A stretch of DNA of 64,000 nucleotides from CAZUMW01 sp964621615 (GTDB lineage Bacteria; Desulfobacterota; WTBG01; CAIYCZ01; CAIRTM01). The position numbers were made by a program, and so were the translations under genes. The notes beneath the pieces are model-generated. The model had not been told where the DNA came from, did no database searches, and saw nothing but the letters and a program-made list of their open reading frames with translations. Below are positions 43,539-52,657 of this stretch, in pieces (positions within the stretch are counted from its first letter, which is position 1; each line of letters opens with the position of its first letter). Where the stretch lies: positions 19,079 to 83,078 of the forward strand of contig CAZUMW010000017.1 of the NCBI GenBank assembly GCA_964621615.1, in the 5' to 3' direction.

Positions 43539-43777
43539 CTGCCTGATGAAGCATCATATATAGAAGCACTACAGACCGCGCGTGTGGCGATCAGAAGCCG
43601 TTACAGAACTGCACACTGAAGGCAGGGCAGCGCATGGGGCAGACCGGAAAGGGCCGCGGCGTGGTTAATGAGCCGGCAGTAAATTAATTTCTTGCAAATC
43701 CCGGAAAAGGGATTGTAATATAAGGCAGCGACAGGCGAAAGTGCCGGTAATTAACCATTAATGTAAAGGAGGGCAGG

Positions 43778-45331
43778 ATGAAAAAACACATATGTTTATG
43801 GGGGGCTATGCTGTGCTTTGCAGCCGGGATGCTGTTTGGGGTTTCGGATGCACAGGCAATAGAGCTGATGGACGGAAAGCTGGTGCTGCACGGCAAAATT
43901 TCAGAGCAGTTTCTGTGGCGGCCTGAGAGCCTTCAGCCGTGGGAGGATGAAAATCTCAACACCTACCGGCTGTTTCATGCACGCACCACGCTCAAGCTGG
44001 AGGCGATGGCACATTTATATGACGGGCCGAAGTATGAGCTCAATTTTTATACCATTTTGAAAAACTTTTACGATGCCGCGCACCATATCGACCCCGACTA
44101 TGAGCGCAATGTCAGAAAAATGAGCGGCAGCCGGGGTATTGAGCAGCTTAAATCATATGAAAAGCCGCGGGACATCATCCGCGAGGCGTATCTGGAACTG
44201 AACCACCCCTCCTTTCAGGTGCGGCTGGGCAAGCAGATCGTGAGCTGGGGTGAGACTTCTGTTGCCCGCATGACCGATATCATCAACCCGGTTGATTTGC
44301 GCGGCAACCTCAATCCGGCGTATCCGGACTTTGACGAGATAAAGCGCGGGCTGTGGATGGCGCGGTTTCTGTTCACGCCGTTTAACTGGCCGATGAACCT
44401 CATGTTTGAGGCTGTTGTTATTCCCGATTATGAGCCCAACTATGTCTGGCCACAGGGCTATCACCTCTCACACGGCAAAGCCGCACAGTCTCTTCGGGCG
44501 CCCAACGAAGCAACGCTCGGATGGTATCGCGACACGCCGACCAATGAGTGGACACACCCGGAGGTCGGTTTCCGTATCCGCGGGTTTTTATGGGGATTTG
44601 ACTGGACGCTGCTGTATTTTTATCACCGGGGGGATCAGCCGGTGGTTAAGACCGGTCATTTCATGAGCTCGCAGCTTGCCCCGGCCCTCGGCAGACGCCT
44701 TGAGCACGATTACAAATTCGCCTGGCAGCACAGCATCGGGTTCACCTTCAATAAAACAGTGGACCGCAAAATTACTCTCATTCCGTTCACCAACTGCAGG
44801 ATGACCGGAAATGTGCTCCGCGGTGAATTTCTGGCTGAGCTTGGCAAGGATCATGTGGATGTAACGCTGGGCGGTCCGCAGGGGATTGCTCACCGCAGCG
44901 ACCACAACCGCTATGCCTTTGCGCTCGGCTGGGACACTAAAATATATCTGCCGTACATTACGCCGAGATTACGAAACAAGCTGCTGTCTTCATCTACGCA
45001 GCTTTTCATGGAGTGGGTGCCGAATCGCCACCGCATGGAAATTATCTACCCATGGTATGCACCGCCGACGCCGACCTACCGGCAGAAAGGCCATCACTGG
45101 TGTATGATCACCCAGTCGGTTAACTACGAGCTCTGGCACGGGCGGATTCTTCCCGGTTTTTACTGGTCGCACGCTGTGACAGAGGGCTCTGGCTACTATG
45201 CCCCGGTTATCGGGTTCAAACCCACATTCAGATGGACCTTTATGCTTCGCTATCTGAACTACTACGGATACCCGGGCGAATATGTCAATCACCTCGATCA
45301 GCTGACATTTGAAATAACCTATGAATTCTAA
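43778..45331 (+). CDS. DUF1302-family outer-membrane protein
   Basis: 517-aa predicted beta-barrel with a signal peptide (to about residue 27, SDAQA). The DUF1302 hallmark segment VRLGKQIVSWGETSVARMTD and INPVDLRG is present, and the protein ends in an aromatic strand (FEITYEF) typical of outer-membrane barrels. DUF1302 genes regularly precede DUF1329 genes, as here, and co-occur with RND/YCF48 genes. Role: probably the outer-membrane component of the transport module. AAGGAGGG lies 6 bp upstream. The 239-bp gap before it holds a weak hairpin (AATCCC/GGGATT near 43696) and no gene. Confidence 0.85.
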   Translation: MKKHICLWGAMLCFAAGMLFGVSDAQAIELMDGKLVLHGKISEQFLWRPESLQPWEDENLNTYRLFHARTTLKLEAMAHLYDGPKYELNFYTILKNFYDAAHHIDPDYERNVRKMSGSRGIEQLKSYEKPRDIIREAYLELNHPSFQVRLGKQIVSWGETSVARMTDIINPVDLRGNLNPAYPDFDEIKRGLWMARFLFTPFNWPMNLMFEAVVIPDYEPNYVWPQGYHLSHGKAAQSLRAPNEATLGWYRDTPTNEWTHPEVGFRIRGFLWGFDWTLLYFYHRGDQPVVKTGHFMSSQLAPALGRRLEHDYKFAWQHSIGFTFNKTVDRKITLIPFTNCRMTGNVLRGEFLAELGKDHVDVTLGGPQGIAHRSDHNRYAFALGWDTKIYLPYITPRLRNKLLSSSTQLFMEWVPNRHRMEIIYPWYAPPTPTYRQKGHHWCMITQSVNYELWHGRILPGFYWSHAVTEGSGYYAPVIGFKPTFRWTFMLRYLNYYGYPGEYVNHLDQLTFEITYEF

Positions 45332-45353
45332 ATTAAGCACAGGGAGAGTTACT

Positions 45354-46604
45354 ATGAGAAAAACATGCATAAATGCGGCGGTTTTGACGGCACTTGCGGT
45401 TGCGGCGCTGGTAGCGGTGCCGGCAGCGAGTGCAATCGAATTCCCGGTGAAGTGCTTTGACGGAGATGAGCTTAAAAAAGTTCGCGCCTGGGAGGAGACC
45501 TGGGCCGGCAAAAAAGTGACCAGCGACAATGTCGATAAAGTCAAAGAGTATCTTCCGAAAAGCTATTATGATGTTATGAAAAATAGCGAAAGATGGGGCA
45601 AGAGCTGGTTCTGGGTTGTTCCCTATCAGCAGATCACCCCGACTCCCGGACAGATCGAAACGACAAAAAAATATCACGACACATCAAAGGTGGGCTCCCA
45701 GGGAGAGCTGATTGATTATGTATCCGGATTCCCGTTCCCCGCTCCGAAAAGCGGCGTACAGATGGCGCACAATTTCCGTGTTCGCAGCTACGGGGATGCC
45801 TATACCAGCGTTGAGAAAGGGTTTATTATCGACGGCCGGCTGAAGTATGATATGGATCTGAAAATCAAGAACAATCTGTGCTTTTTTTCAGGCAGGACCG
45901 ATGTCCCGCCGGTGCCCGAGTTTGAAAGCAACCCGAAGCAGATCTGGCGGGCATTCACCATGCTGCAGCTGGCACCGCCGGAGACCCGCGATATGCGGAT
46001 TATGGAGATTCACTACAAGGATCGAATGAAGGCCTATGACTCGTGGTTCTGGATGCCGGCAATCCGCCGCATCCGCCGCCGGTCGACCACCGAGCGCCAG
46101 GACGCCCAGGGCGGTGCCGATTTCTGCGGCTATGACAATATGGGCTGGGACGGCCCGATTCAGATCAACAAGTACAAATACCTCGGGCAGAAAGATCTTT
46201 TGATGAGCCGGCACAATGACGCATCAAAGCTGATCCACACGCCGGGGGACTGCCTGTGGGACGGCACGCAGCGCGAGCGCATTAATGTGCATGTCATAGA
46301 AGTTGAAAATGATGACCCCAACTTTCTATATTCAAAGATGATATGGTATCTCGATCCGGAAACCTGGGTCATGCTGTACTCTGACCGCTATGACCGGCAC
46401 GGCAAGCTGTGGAAGATTATGGACCAGATCGGCTTTATCGGGACCAGCAAGTACAATGACATCAAGATCCCGCACTTCAATGCAAACATGATGGCGGACG
46501 TCCAGCGGATTCACTCAACAATGGGCATTTCTTCCTTTGATTTTGGCAAAGAGTTTCCGCAGCGCATGTTTACCCTGCAGTATCTCCAGAAGTACGGCTA
46601 CTAA
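45354..46604 (+). CDS. DUF1329-family periplasmic protein
   Basis: 416-aa exported protein of the DUF1329 family (LolA/LolB-related fold suggested for this family). Signal peptide to about residue 25 (ASA|IEFP); segments typical of the family are PPETRDMRIMEIHYKD, DSWFWMPAIRRIRRRS and WYLDPETWVMLYSDRYDRHG. The start is ATG 45354 with AGGGAGAG upstream, 22 bp after the DUF1302 stop; a frame extension to 45321 would overlap DUF1302. It probably chaperones a hydrophobic ligand between the RND pump and DUF1302. A terminator follows. Confidence 0.87.
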   Translation: MRKTCINAAVLTALAVAALVAVPAASAIEFPVKCFDGDELKKVRAWEETWAGKKVTSDNVDKVKEYLPKSYYDVMKNSERWGKSWFWVVPYQQITPTPGQIETTKKYHDTSKVGSQGELIDYVSGFPFPAPKSGVQMAHNFRVRSYGDAYTSVEKGFIIDGRLKYDMDLKIKNNLCFFSGRTDVPPVPEFESNPKQIWRAFTMLQLAPPETRDMRIMEIHYKDRMKAYDSWFWMPAIRRIRRRSTTERQDAQGGADFCGYDNMGWDGPIQINKYKYLGQKDLLMSRHNDASKLIHTPGDCLWDGTQRERINVHVIEVENDDPNFLYSKMIWYLDPETWVMLYSDRYDRHGKLWKIMDQIGFIGTSKYNDIKIPHFNANMMADVQRIHSTMGISSFDFGKEFPQRMFTLQYLQKYGY

Positions 46605-46624
46605 TTAGTAAGTCGCCTGATTAC

Positions 46625-46662
46625 AAAAACAGCCGCGGGGCGTATGCTCCGCGGCTGTTTTT
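46625..46662. terminator. Strong terminator at the end of the RND/DUF1302/DUF1329 locus
   Basis: AAAAACAGCCGCGG stem with matching CCGCGGCTGTTTTT (46625-46638 and 46649-46662), loop of 10 nt; A-tract on one side and T-tract on the other, so it can act in both directions. Confidence 0.85.
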
Positions 46663-46778
46663 GTTAGGGGGCAAAAGTACGGCTTTAGGATTGATACAAA
46701 TAAAGCCATTTGCAATCATATGGTATTGGCGTGGGTGATTGTCTCTATAAAAGCAAAAGCTGCCGTATAAGTTATTTG

Positions 46779-47186
46779 CTATGATGTAAATCCAATAAAA
46801 ATTAGCGGAGTGGATAGCGTATATTGTTTTACTACATATCCCGCACCGGTTATGCTTTTTGACTTCTGCCGGGTAATGCCGGTCAGAAACAGAATCATAT
46901 CCTCCTTACTGCTGCCAAGTCCGGCATCTATGGCAGAAAAGCAGGCGCAAAAGACTGCCCCGCCGCCGTACCAGCCGATTCCGTTCCAGCCCTTGACTGA
47001 AAAATCCCCGGGCGATGTAAACGTCCATGTCTGCCAGTATATATCTTCGGCGGTAATGACCATGACCCCGTAGGAGCCGTTTACTCCTGTTGCGGGTTCT
47101 GTTTCCTGTGCTGCAATGTCAGGTGCCATAAAGGCGGTCAGGATTATGGCTAAAAAAATTCGGAACGTTTGTTTTGTTGATTTCAT
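46779..47186 (-). CDS. Small secreted protein of unknown function in the nickel-type operon
   Basis: 135-aa exported protein I do not recognise. Signal peptide (hydrophobic FLAIILTAFMAPDIAA, cleavage near AAQ), then a compact mature domain of about 110 residues rich in Gly, Trp and Tyr (DIYWQTWTFTSPGDFSVKGW, GWYGGGAVFCACFSA). It is the last gene after the TonB receptor, 36 bp downstream, and the AAAGGAGA site 8 bp before ATG 47186 supports the start. The paired CxC could bind metal. Possible roles are a periplasmic metal or complex carrier, or an accessory of the receptor. Confidence 0.65.
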   Translation of the reverse strand: MKSTKQTFRIFLAIILTAFMAPDIAAQETEPATGVNGSYGVMVITAEDIYWQTWTFTSPGDFSVKGWNGIGWYGGGAVFCACFSAIDAGLGSSKEDMILFLTGITRQKSKSITGAGYVVKQYTLSTPLIFIGFTS

Positions 47187-47222
47187 CAATTATTCTCCTT
47201 TGACAGGTTATAGATTGCATTG

Positions 47223-49430
47223 TTACCATTTAAATGAAATGTTCAGCATTGTCGTGAATGGAGAGCCCACGTGATAGCTGGTGTTGCCGGCGCGGGTATC
47301 GTCCATGGAATTGATCAGGGACACATACTCTTCGTCAAACAGGTTGTTGCATTCAAGCGTCAACTGCAGCTCATCGGTGAAAGAAAGGTTTTTGAATGTA
47401 AATCCCATCTGCACCTCAGCCACGACAAAATTGTCGATGCGTTCGCGGTGCTCGGCGTCGCCGTAGCGCCTGTTCATATACCGCAGCATGGAGCAGCACT
47501 CGAAATTATGATAGCGAAATATCAGGCCGGTTTTGAGCGTCCAGGCAGGCGTGTCGACAACCTGTTTCCCTTTGGTGTTCATGGTCATGCCCTGATAGGC
47601 CAAATCGTCATCATAGGTGAGCCGGGTATATGTCGGATTAAAAAAAAGGGTGAAATGATCGCTGATGAAAAAGTTGGTTTCGATTTCTATACCGTGGCCG
47701 GCTGCATCACCCACGTTCTGGTAGTAGCTGAGCCCCACCCGCGGATCATATACGGTTGTAAGCAGATCCCTGTGTTTTACATAATACACCGATGCGGAAA
47801 CCTGGGCCCGATCCCACCACAGGCGCACCCCGAGTTCAAAATTATCTGCTGTTTCCATATCATAGCCGCTGAAAAGATCGTTCAGACTGATCCCGGCAGC
47901 CCGGAATGTGCGCCGGTTCTGGTTGTACAGATTTATAAGCGGCATATAGGCATACGGTCTGATCTGATTGCGGCCGTAGCTGGCATGCAATTCAACCCTA
48001 TCAGAAAAGTGCCAGGCAATGCCAAGCGTTGGCAGCAGCTCGTCATATTCACGCTCCTTTACCGAGAGATCAGATGAGGATGACAATGGGCGGCCGGGCG
48101 ACTGAGATGTGTAGCCCTGGCTAGCCGGGTCTTTATAATAGAAGAATTTGAGGCCGGCCTGCCAGTCAAGGCGTCCTGCGCTTCCTGCAAGTTTAATGTG
48201 CGGACTGTGCACAAGACCGTTTTCGTCATTGTGCATGTACATGCCGTAGCCGGTAAACGCACAGGTTCGGGGATCGTAGGTTTCAGTGCGTATAACCAGA
48301 TCGGAGGATTCAAACCAGTACCCCGCAGACGCGGTAAGCCGCGGAAGCGAAACATCGATCCGTGCTATAACCCCATATCGCTCGATGTCACGTGTGCGCT
48401 TTAGTACGGTTCCGCCCCGGGAAAGAGATCCGCCCAGAATATCGGTGTCTTCATAAAAATAGTAGGGTTTCATGGTCAGGAGCAGATTGTCTGACAGCGA
48501 CAGCGGTATCACGGCAAAGATGTCGCGATTGCGGTACTCTCCCCGGTTATAGCGGTAATAGTAAATATCCCTGCTTTTGATACCTGTCAGGCTGCGGGTA
48601 TAGTCCTGATCATAATGTGTGCCGAGGTCCTTCACCTCATCGTAGGTCAATGGCCGGTACAAATCTTGTTCAAGATCGTTGCTATTGAACCACAGCTTTA
48701 TCTCTGTGCCGCCCGGTATTTCCTGACGCAGCATAAGATTCATGTTTTTTCGCGGGCCGAGATCCCCGGGCCCCTTCCATTTCTCCGCATCAGTGTATGA
48801 TCCGGAAAAAGAAATGCCTGTGCCGGTACGGGGCATAACTCCTGAGTCGAGCCGCATAAATGTGCGGCTGTATGAGTCGGGACCGATGCCCTGATTGACA
48901 CAGAAGCCGAATGATTGCCTCGGCCAGAGCGGCCGCAGTTCGATTGCTCCGCCCCTGGCGCCTACCCCGGTGCTCAGGTCAGCGGGAACCGCCCCTTTGT
49001 ACACGGCAATGCTTTCGAAATTCTCTGTGTCATAGAGGTACTCCCGCGGTCCCATGGGACAGCCGCCCCAGTTCGGCACCCCGGCTATGGTCATGGCGCC
49101 GAGATATCCGCGCACGCCCCGGATTCGAATGTTTTTCTGCTCGGCGGCAAGTCCGTAGGGGTCTGCGCTTTCAACGCTGAGGCCGGGAAGAACTTTCACT
49201 GCTTCATATACGCTGACACTGGCCTTTGTCCCCTGGGCATCAATCCCTTTTCTGGTCACTTCGCTTCCCGTGTACACCGTATCCCCGGTTTGCTTGGTGG
49301 GGGCAACGATTTTTTCCCCGGTCACCACAATAGTGTCTAAAACGACAGGTGTATCCGTAGAATCCTGGGCAGCAGCAGGCCTCTGGATCAGGGCCGTCAA
49401 CAGCAGCAGTACCGTCAGTTGTTTTTTCAT
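47223..49430 (-). CDS. TonB-dependent outer-membrane receptor
   Basis: 735-aa receptor: signal peptide to about residue 21 (AAA|QDS), TonB box DTIVVTG just after it, plug domain at about 45-155 (VYEAVKVLPGLSVESADPYG, NIRIRGVRG, IAGVPNWGGCPMGPREYL), then a 22-strand-type barrel ending in the C-terminal signature MLNISFKW. A Cys-Pro-Met-containing loop in the plug is noteworthy for metal binding. It is downstream of an ABC uptake operon of the iron-complex/cobalamin type. Given the nickel-repressor box upstream of the operon, nickel or a nickel complex is the best guess for its cargo. Confidence 0.88.
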   Translation of the reverse strand: MKKQLTVLLLLTALIQRPAAAQDSTDTPVVLDTIVVTGEKIVAPTKQTGDTVYTGSEVTRKGIDAQGTKASVSVYEAVKVLPGLSVESADPYGLAAEQKNIRIRGVRGYLGAMTIAGVPNWGGCPMGPREYLYDTENFESIAVYKGAVPADLSTGVGARGGAIELRPLWPRQSFGFCVNQGIGPDSYSRTFMRLDSGVMPRTGTGISFSGSYTDAEKWKGPGDLGPRKNMNLMLRQEIPGGTEIKLWFNSNDLEQDLYRPLTYDEVKDLGTHYDQDYTRSLTGIKSRDIYYYRYNRGEYRNRDIFAVIPLSLSDNLLLTMKPYYFYEDTDILGGSLSRGGTVLKRTRDIERYGVIARIDVSLPRLTASAGYWFESSDLVIRTETYDPRTCAFTGYGMYMHNDENGLVHSPHIKLAGSAGRLDWQAGLKFFYYKDPASQGYTSQSPGRPLSSSSDLSVKEREYDELLPTLGIAWHFSDRVELHASYGRNQIRPYAYMPLINLYNQNRRTFRAAGISLNDLFSGYDMETADNFELGVRLWWDRAQVSASVYYVKHRDLLTTVYDPRVGLSYYQNVGDAAGHGIEIETNFFISDHFTLFFNPTYTRLTYDDDLAYQGMTMNTKGKQVVDTPAWTLKTGLIFRYHNFECCSMLRYMNRRYGDAEHRERIDNFVVAEVQMGFTFKNLSFTDELQLTLECNNLFDEEYVSLINSMDDTRAGNTSYHVGSPFTTMLNISFKW

Positions 49431-49449
49431 ACAGGTACCTCCTATTGTT

Positions 49450-50529
49450 TTATTGCATCCATCCGGCCGGCCGGCCGATTGCGCCGAAATCCTTTTTCAT
49501 GTTTGAGTAGACCGGCTTCCCAACCAAAAAAGTAAAAATCTCATCGGCCGTTGCTTCAGGGTCGATGTCGGCAAAGCTGTGCGGATAGAGAATTTTCCCG
49601 ACGGCATATGCATTGGCCAGTGCTGTGCCGATATTTGCGGCATAATAATTAAACGGCAGCAGCACATAGACCTGATTGCTGCTGAAGGCGCTGAGCGCCC
49701 TGTAGTACGCTGTTTTTTTTCTGTAATCAGTCGCCACCAGCGAGAGCCCACCGCCATCAATGAAAATCACCTCGGGATTGAGGCCGAGCAGCGTTTCTTT
49801 ATCGACGAACACATGGCTGCCAAGCCGGCTCTGCACTGATTCGGCACGGTTTAAGGCTCCTGCCCACTGCAGCGGAATGTAATCCTGTTGGGTACTTTCG
49901 ATCCCGTGGGAGCCGCGGTACCCGATGCCGCCTGCATAGGCTTTCGGGCGGGCGGATTCGGGCAGTTTTTTTGTTCTTTCAGACAGGTCGGTTTTTATAT
50001 CTCTGATATATGCTATTATTTCATTTGAGCGCTTTTCCCGGCCGAGAATTTTACCGGCAATAAGCAGTGCATCGAAAACAGCTTCGTCAAACAGCGGAGA
50101 CTCTCCGTAGCTCAACACCACGACAGGAATACCAAGCGTGGCCTGAACAATGTCGGCTTGGGAAGCATCCATATACGTAACGAAAATAACCTCCGGCTCA
50201 ATGCTGAGAACAGCCTCCATGTCCGGTTTTTTATTAATAGCGGCTGCGCCTCCGGGGCCGCATGCGGGCAGGGTTGCCAGCCCGGGATGGGCGATCCGGT
50301 AGGGCCGGCCTTTTGGGTTTGTTTTTTCAATTGTTTCAATACCGACGACCCTGTCCTGCGCACCCAGATACACGATAAGGCGCAGCGCGCCGGGACCGAG
50401 GCAGATGATTCGATCGGGAGAGTGCGGAACTGTTACCGGTCGTCCAGCCTGGTCGGTAACCGTAACCGCCGCGCTTATCGCAGGCTGAAGGCAGAAAAGC
50501 ATAATCAGTACCGCCCTGATCAATTTCAT
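49450..50529 (-). CDS. ABC substrate-binding protein (FepB/BtuF fold, HemV-2-like)
   Basis: 359-aa periplasmic binding protein, signal peptide to about residue 20 (ISA|AVTV). Fe3+-siderophore/cobalamin-type fold: VTDQAGRPVTVPHSPDRIICLGPGALR-type N-terminus (short segments), the hallmark GGIGYRGSHGIESTQ, and VIFIDGGGLS. It lies 15 bp after the ATPase gene and 19 bp before the TonB receptor on the minus strand. In this operon it should deliver the receptor's cargo to the FecCD-type permease. Confidence 0.87.
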   Translation of the reverse strand: MKLIRAVLIMLFCLQPAISAAVTVTDQAGRPVTVPHSPDRIICLGPGALRLIVYLGAQDRVVGIETIEKTNPKGRPYRIAHPGLATLPACGPGGAAAINKKPDMEAVLSIEPEVIFVTYMDASQADIVQATLGIPVVVLSYGESPLFDEAVFDALLIAGKILGREKRSNEIIAYIRDIKTDLSERTKKLPESARPKAYAGGIGYRGSHGIESTQQDYIPLQWAGALNRAESVQSRLGSHVFVDKETLLGLNPEVIFIDGGGLSLVATDYRKKTAYYRALSAFSSNQVYVLLPFNYYAANIGTALANAYAVGKILYPHSFADIDPEATADEIFTFLVGKPVYSNMKKDFGAIGRPAGWMQ

Positions 50530-50544
50530 GTGTATCTCCTTTCG

Positions 50545-51297
50545 TTATGCGGGCATGACCATAGTGCGGCCGTTAATACAGTGCATAGTCACGGTAACGC
50601 CGTACACATGCTCGATGATTTCAGCGGTGAGGCCGCTGCGATCAGTCAGTGCGAACACGGTAGTATCCTTAAGAAAAAGAAACGCATCAGCATACCTGAA
50701 GGCAAGATTGAGATCATGGATAGCGACAATAGATCCCAGGCCTTGCGTGTCGACAACGGTGCGGACAAGATCCATCACATCAATTTGATTTTTGAGATCA
50801 AGATTGCTTGTCGGCTCATCAAGAAGCAGTATTTTTGGGGCTTGGGCCAGAGCGCGCGCAATAAGCACTTTCTGAGCTTCACCGCCGCTCAGACCCGAAA
50901 CATGGCGAAGAGCAAGGGGCTGCAGTCCCAGTCGTGAAAGAATCGATTCAACAACCGCGTAGTCGTGCTTTGATGCTCGCCAGCCCATATGAGGCATTCG
51001 TCCCAGGAGCACAGAATCGAATACGGTGAGCGGTGAGCCGGCATGCTTCTGAGGAACATACGCCATGCGGCGTGCCACTGATTTTCGCGTCATGCCGAGC
51101 AGGAGCTCTTCGTCAAGGAGCACCGTACCCCGGTCCGGCTGCAGGATGCGGTTAAGGCATTTGAGCAGTGTTGATTTGCCTGCCCCGTTTTCACCCAGTA
51201 CAGCGAGAATCATTCCGGGCCTAACGGAGAAATCAACACAATCGAGAACGTGACGGCCGTTATATGAAAACCGGATGCCGGATACAGTCAGCTTCAT
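50545..51297 (-). CDS. ABC transporter ATPase (FecE/BtuD type)
   Basis: 250-aa nucleotide-binding subunit. Walker A GENGAGKSTLLKC (about 35-47), Q-loop in VPQKHAG, signature LSGGEAQKVLIARAL, Walker B ILLLDEPTSNLD and switch His in IHDLN. It overlaps the permease by 4 bp (ATGA). The order permease-ATPase-binding protein-receptor suggests a single polycistronic transcript from the 52.4-kb regulatory region. Confidence 0.92.
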   Translation of the reverse strand: MKLTVSGIRFSYNGRHVLDCVDFSVRPGMILAVLGENGAGKSTLLKCLNRILQPDRGTVLLDEELLLGMTRKSVARRMAYVPQKHAGSPLTVFDSVLLGRMPHMGWRASKHDYAVVESILSRLGLQPLALRHVSGLSGGEAQKVLIARALAQAPKILLLDEPTSNLDLKNQIDVMDLVRTVVDTQGLGSIVAIHDLNLAFRYADAFLFLKDTTVFALTDRSGLTAEIIEHVYGVTVTMHCINGRTMVMPA

Positions 51298-52331
51298 GTA
51301 TGTGCCGCCCCCCGTATAAGAAGATACAGAAACATCGGGGCGCCGAGAAAAGAAGTGACAACCCCGACCGGAAAGGATCCCGAGCCGACCAGCACGCGGC
51401 CTGCCGTATCGGCAGACAGCAGCAGAAGTGAGCCTAAGACTGCTGAAAGCGGTATGAGCAGCCGGTGGTCAGGCCCCACCATCCGCCGCCCGATATGGGG
51501 GGCAATGAGCCCTACAAATGCAATAACGCCGTTAAAGGATGTGATCAGCGCAGCCACAACAGCAGCGGCAACCATACCCTGCAGCCGAATGCGATCTGCA
51601 TTCACGCCCAGCCCGCAGGCTGACTCGTGGCCGGTATCGAGCGCATTCAGCTCCCAGCGCCGTATAAGCAGAAACAGGGTAGCGGCTGTTGCGGCAATGA
51701 TTATTGCACCGGTTTCGCTCCATGTGGAGCGGGCGACATCACCGAACGTCCAGAAGACAACAACGGAAAGCTCGGTTTCTGTTGCCAGAAACTGAATCAG
51801 CGTGGTGGCGGATGCAAACAGTGAAGACAGGGCCACACCGGCCAGAATAATGGCTTCAGGGGAAAGCTGTTTGAGGCGTGCCAGAAACAAAATAGCAGCA
51901 GTAGCGGTTACGGCTCCGGCAAAGGCAAAAGCGGTTACCGAAAGGAAGCCCCCGTTGAAAAGCACGATCGCCGAGGCGGCGCCGAACGCCGCGCCATGGC
52001 TTATGCCGAGCGTCGATGGCGACCCAAGGGGGTTTTTCAAAAGCGATTGAATGGCCAGGCCGGCAATTGACAGGCCCCAGCCGCCCGCTATTGCGGCGAT
52101 TATTCGCGGGAGGCGGATATCCCAGATCACTATATCCGCAGCGGTACTTTCGCACGCCAACAGGGATTTGATAAGCCCGGTCAGCGATATGGTATAGGCT
52201 CCCTGGGTGAGAGCAAAGGCAGCAACGGCTGCCGTGAGGCTGGTAAGCGCTATCAGAAGGATATATTTTCGGCGAATGTAGCGCACATATGCCGGCATAA
52301 CCGCGTGCGTGGAAATAATGTGTTTTTGCAT
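51294..52331 (-). CDS. FecCD-family ABC permease
   Basis: 345-aa permease with about ten TM helices. FecCD hallmarks: WDIRLPRIIAAIAGGWGLSI, GLAIQSLLKNPLGSPSTLGI, GVALSSLFASATTLIQF, and FVGLIAPHIGRRMVG (EAA-like coupling helix). It is the first gene of the minus-strand operon, whose promoter region must lie in 52332-52450 where the nickel-type operator sits. Confidence 0.9.
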   Translation of the reverse strand: MQKHIISTHAVMPAYVRYIRRKYILLIALTSLTAAVAAFALTQGAYTISLTGLIKSLLACESTAADIVIWDIRLPRIIAAIAGGWGLSIAGLAIQSLLKNPLGSPSTLGISHGAAFGAASAIVLFNGGFLSVTAFAFAGAVTATAAILFLARLKQLSPEAIILAGVALSSLFASATTLIQFLATETELSVVVFWTFGDVARSTWSETGAIIIAATAATLFLLIRRWELNALDTGHESACGLGVNADRIRLQGMVAAAVVAALITSFNGVIAFVGLIAPHIGRRMVGPDHRLLIPLSAVLGSLLLLSADTAGRVLVGSGSFPVGVVTSFLGAPMFLYLLIRGAAHT

Positions 52332-52406
52332 GCAATGAAGGTCCCGCTGAATGTGATTGTGATATGTGGTAACAGAGGACTTATAAGCGGAGCCGGAAAT
52401 AATCGC

Positions 52407-52441
52407 AAATGTGTTACAAAAATATATTTAGTAACACATTT
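52407..52441. promoter_or_regulatory. NikR-type operator (predicted nickel-responsive)
   Basis: Perfect 11-bp dyad, AAATGTGTTAC-N13-GTAACACATTT. The core GTGTTAC-N13-GTAACAC is exactly the consensus I recall from comparative genomics for NikR in Deltaproteobacteria (spacing 13-14). It lies 76 bp upstream of the permease start and 217 bp before the FmdE-like start, so it can control the minus-strand operon directly. No nikR gene is in the window. Confidence 0.7.
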
Positions 52442-52589
52442 AAGAAGGAACTGTCAATAGAGTTTTTTAAGCGGGCGGCATGCTGTTTTTGTTAAAAAAA
52501 GCTTATAAAAATATGAAATTAGCAAAATATATTTTAAATAATCATGCATGCGGTGCAAACATAAGCCGGTCTTTTTTTATACATCCTTG

Positions 52590-52621
52590 TTGACATATAA
52601 TAACACCTTTATTAATATAAT
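52590..52621 (+). promoter_or_regulatory. Promoter candidate for the FmdE-like gene
   Basis: TTGACA (52590-52595) with TAATAT at 17-bp spacing (52613-52618) or exact TATAAT at 20-bp spacing (52616-52621). It overlaps the inverted repeat at 52610-52640. The remainder of 52332-52589 is AT-rich and gene-free apart from the operator. Confidence 0.5.
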
Positions 52622-52640
52622 AGCACAAAATATATTAATA
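52610..52640. promoter_or_regulatory. Second dyad over the FmdE-like promoter
   Basis: Perfect 10-bp inverted repeat TATTAATATA-N11-TATATTAATA, covering the -10 region and running to just before the CAGGAG ribosome site. It suits a repressor site or a message hairpin. It is unrelated in sequence to the NikR-type box. Confidence 0.45.
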
Positions 52641-52657
52641 CAGGAGATGAAGGGTTA

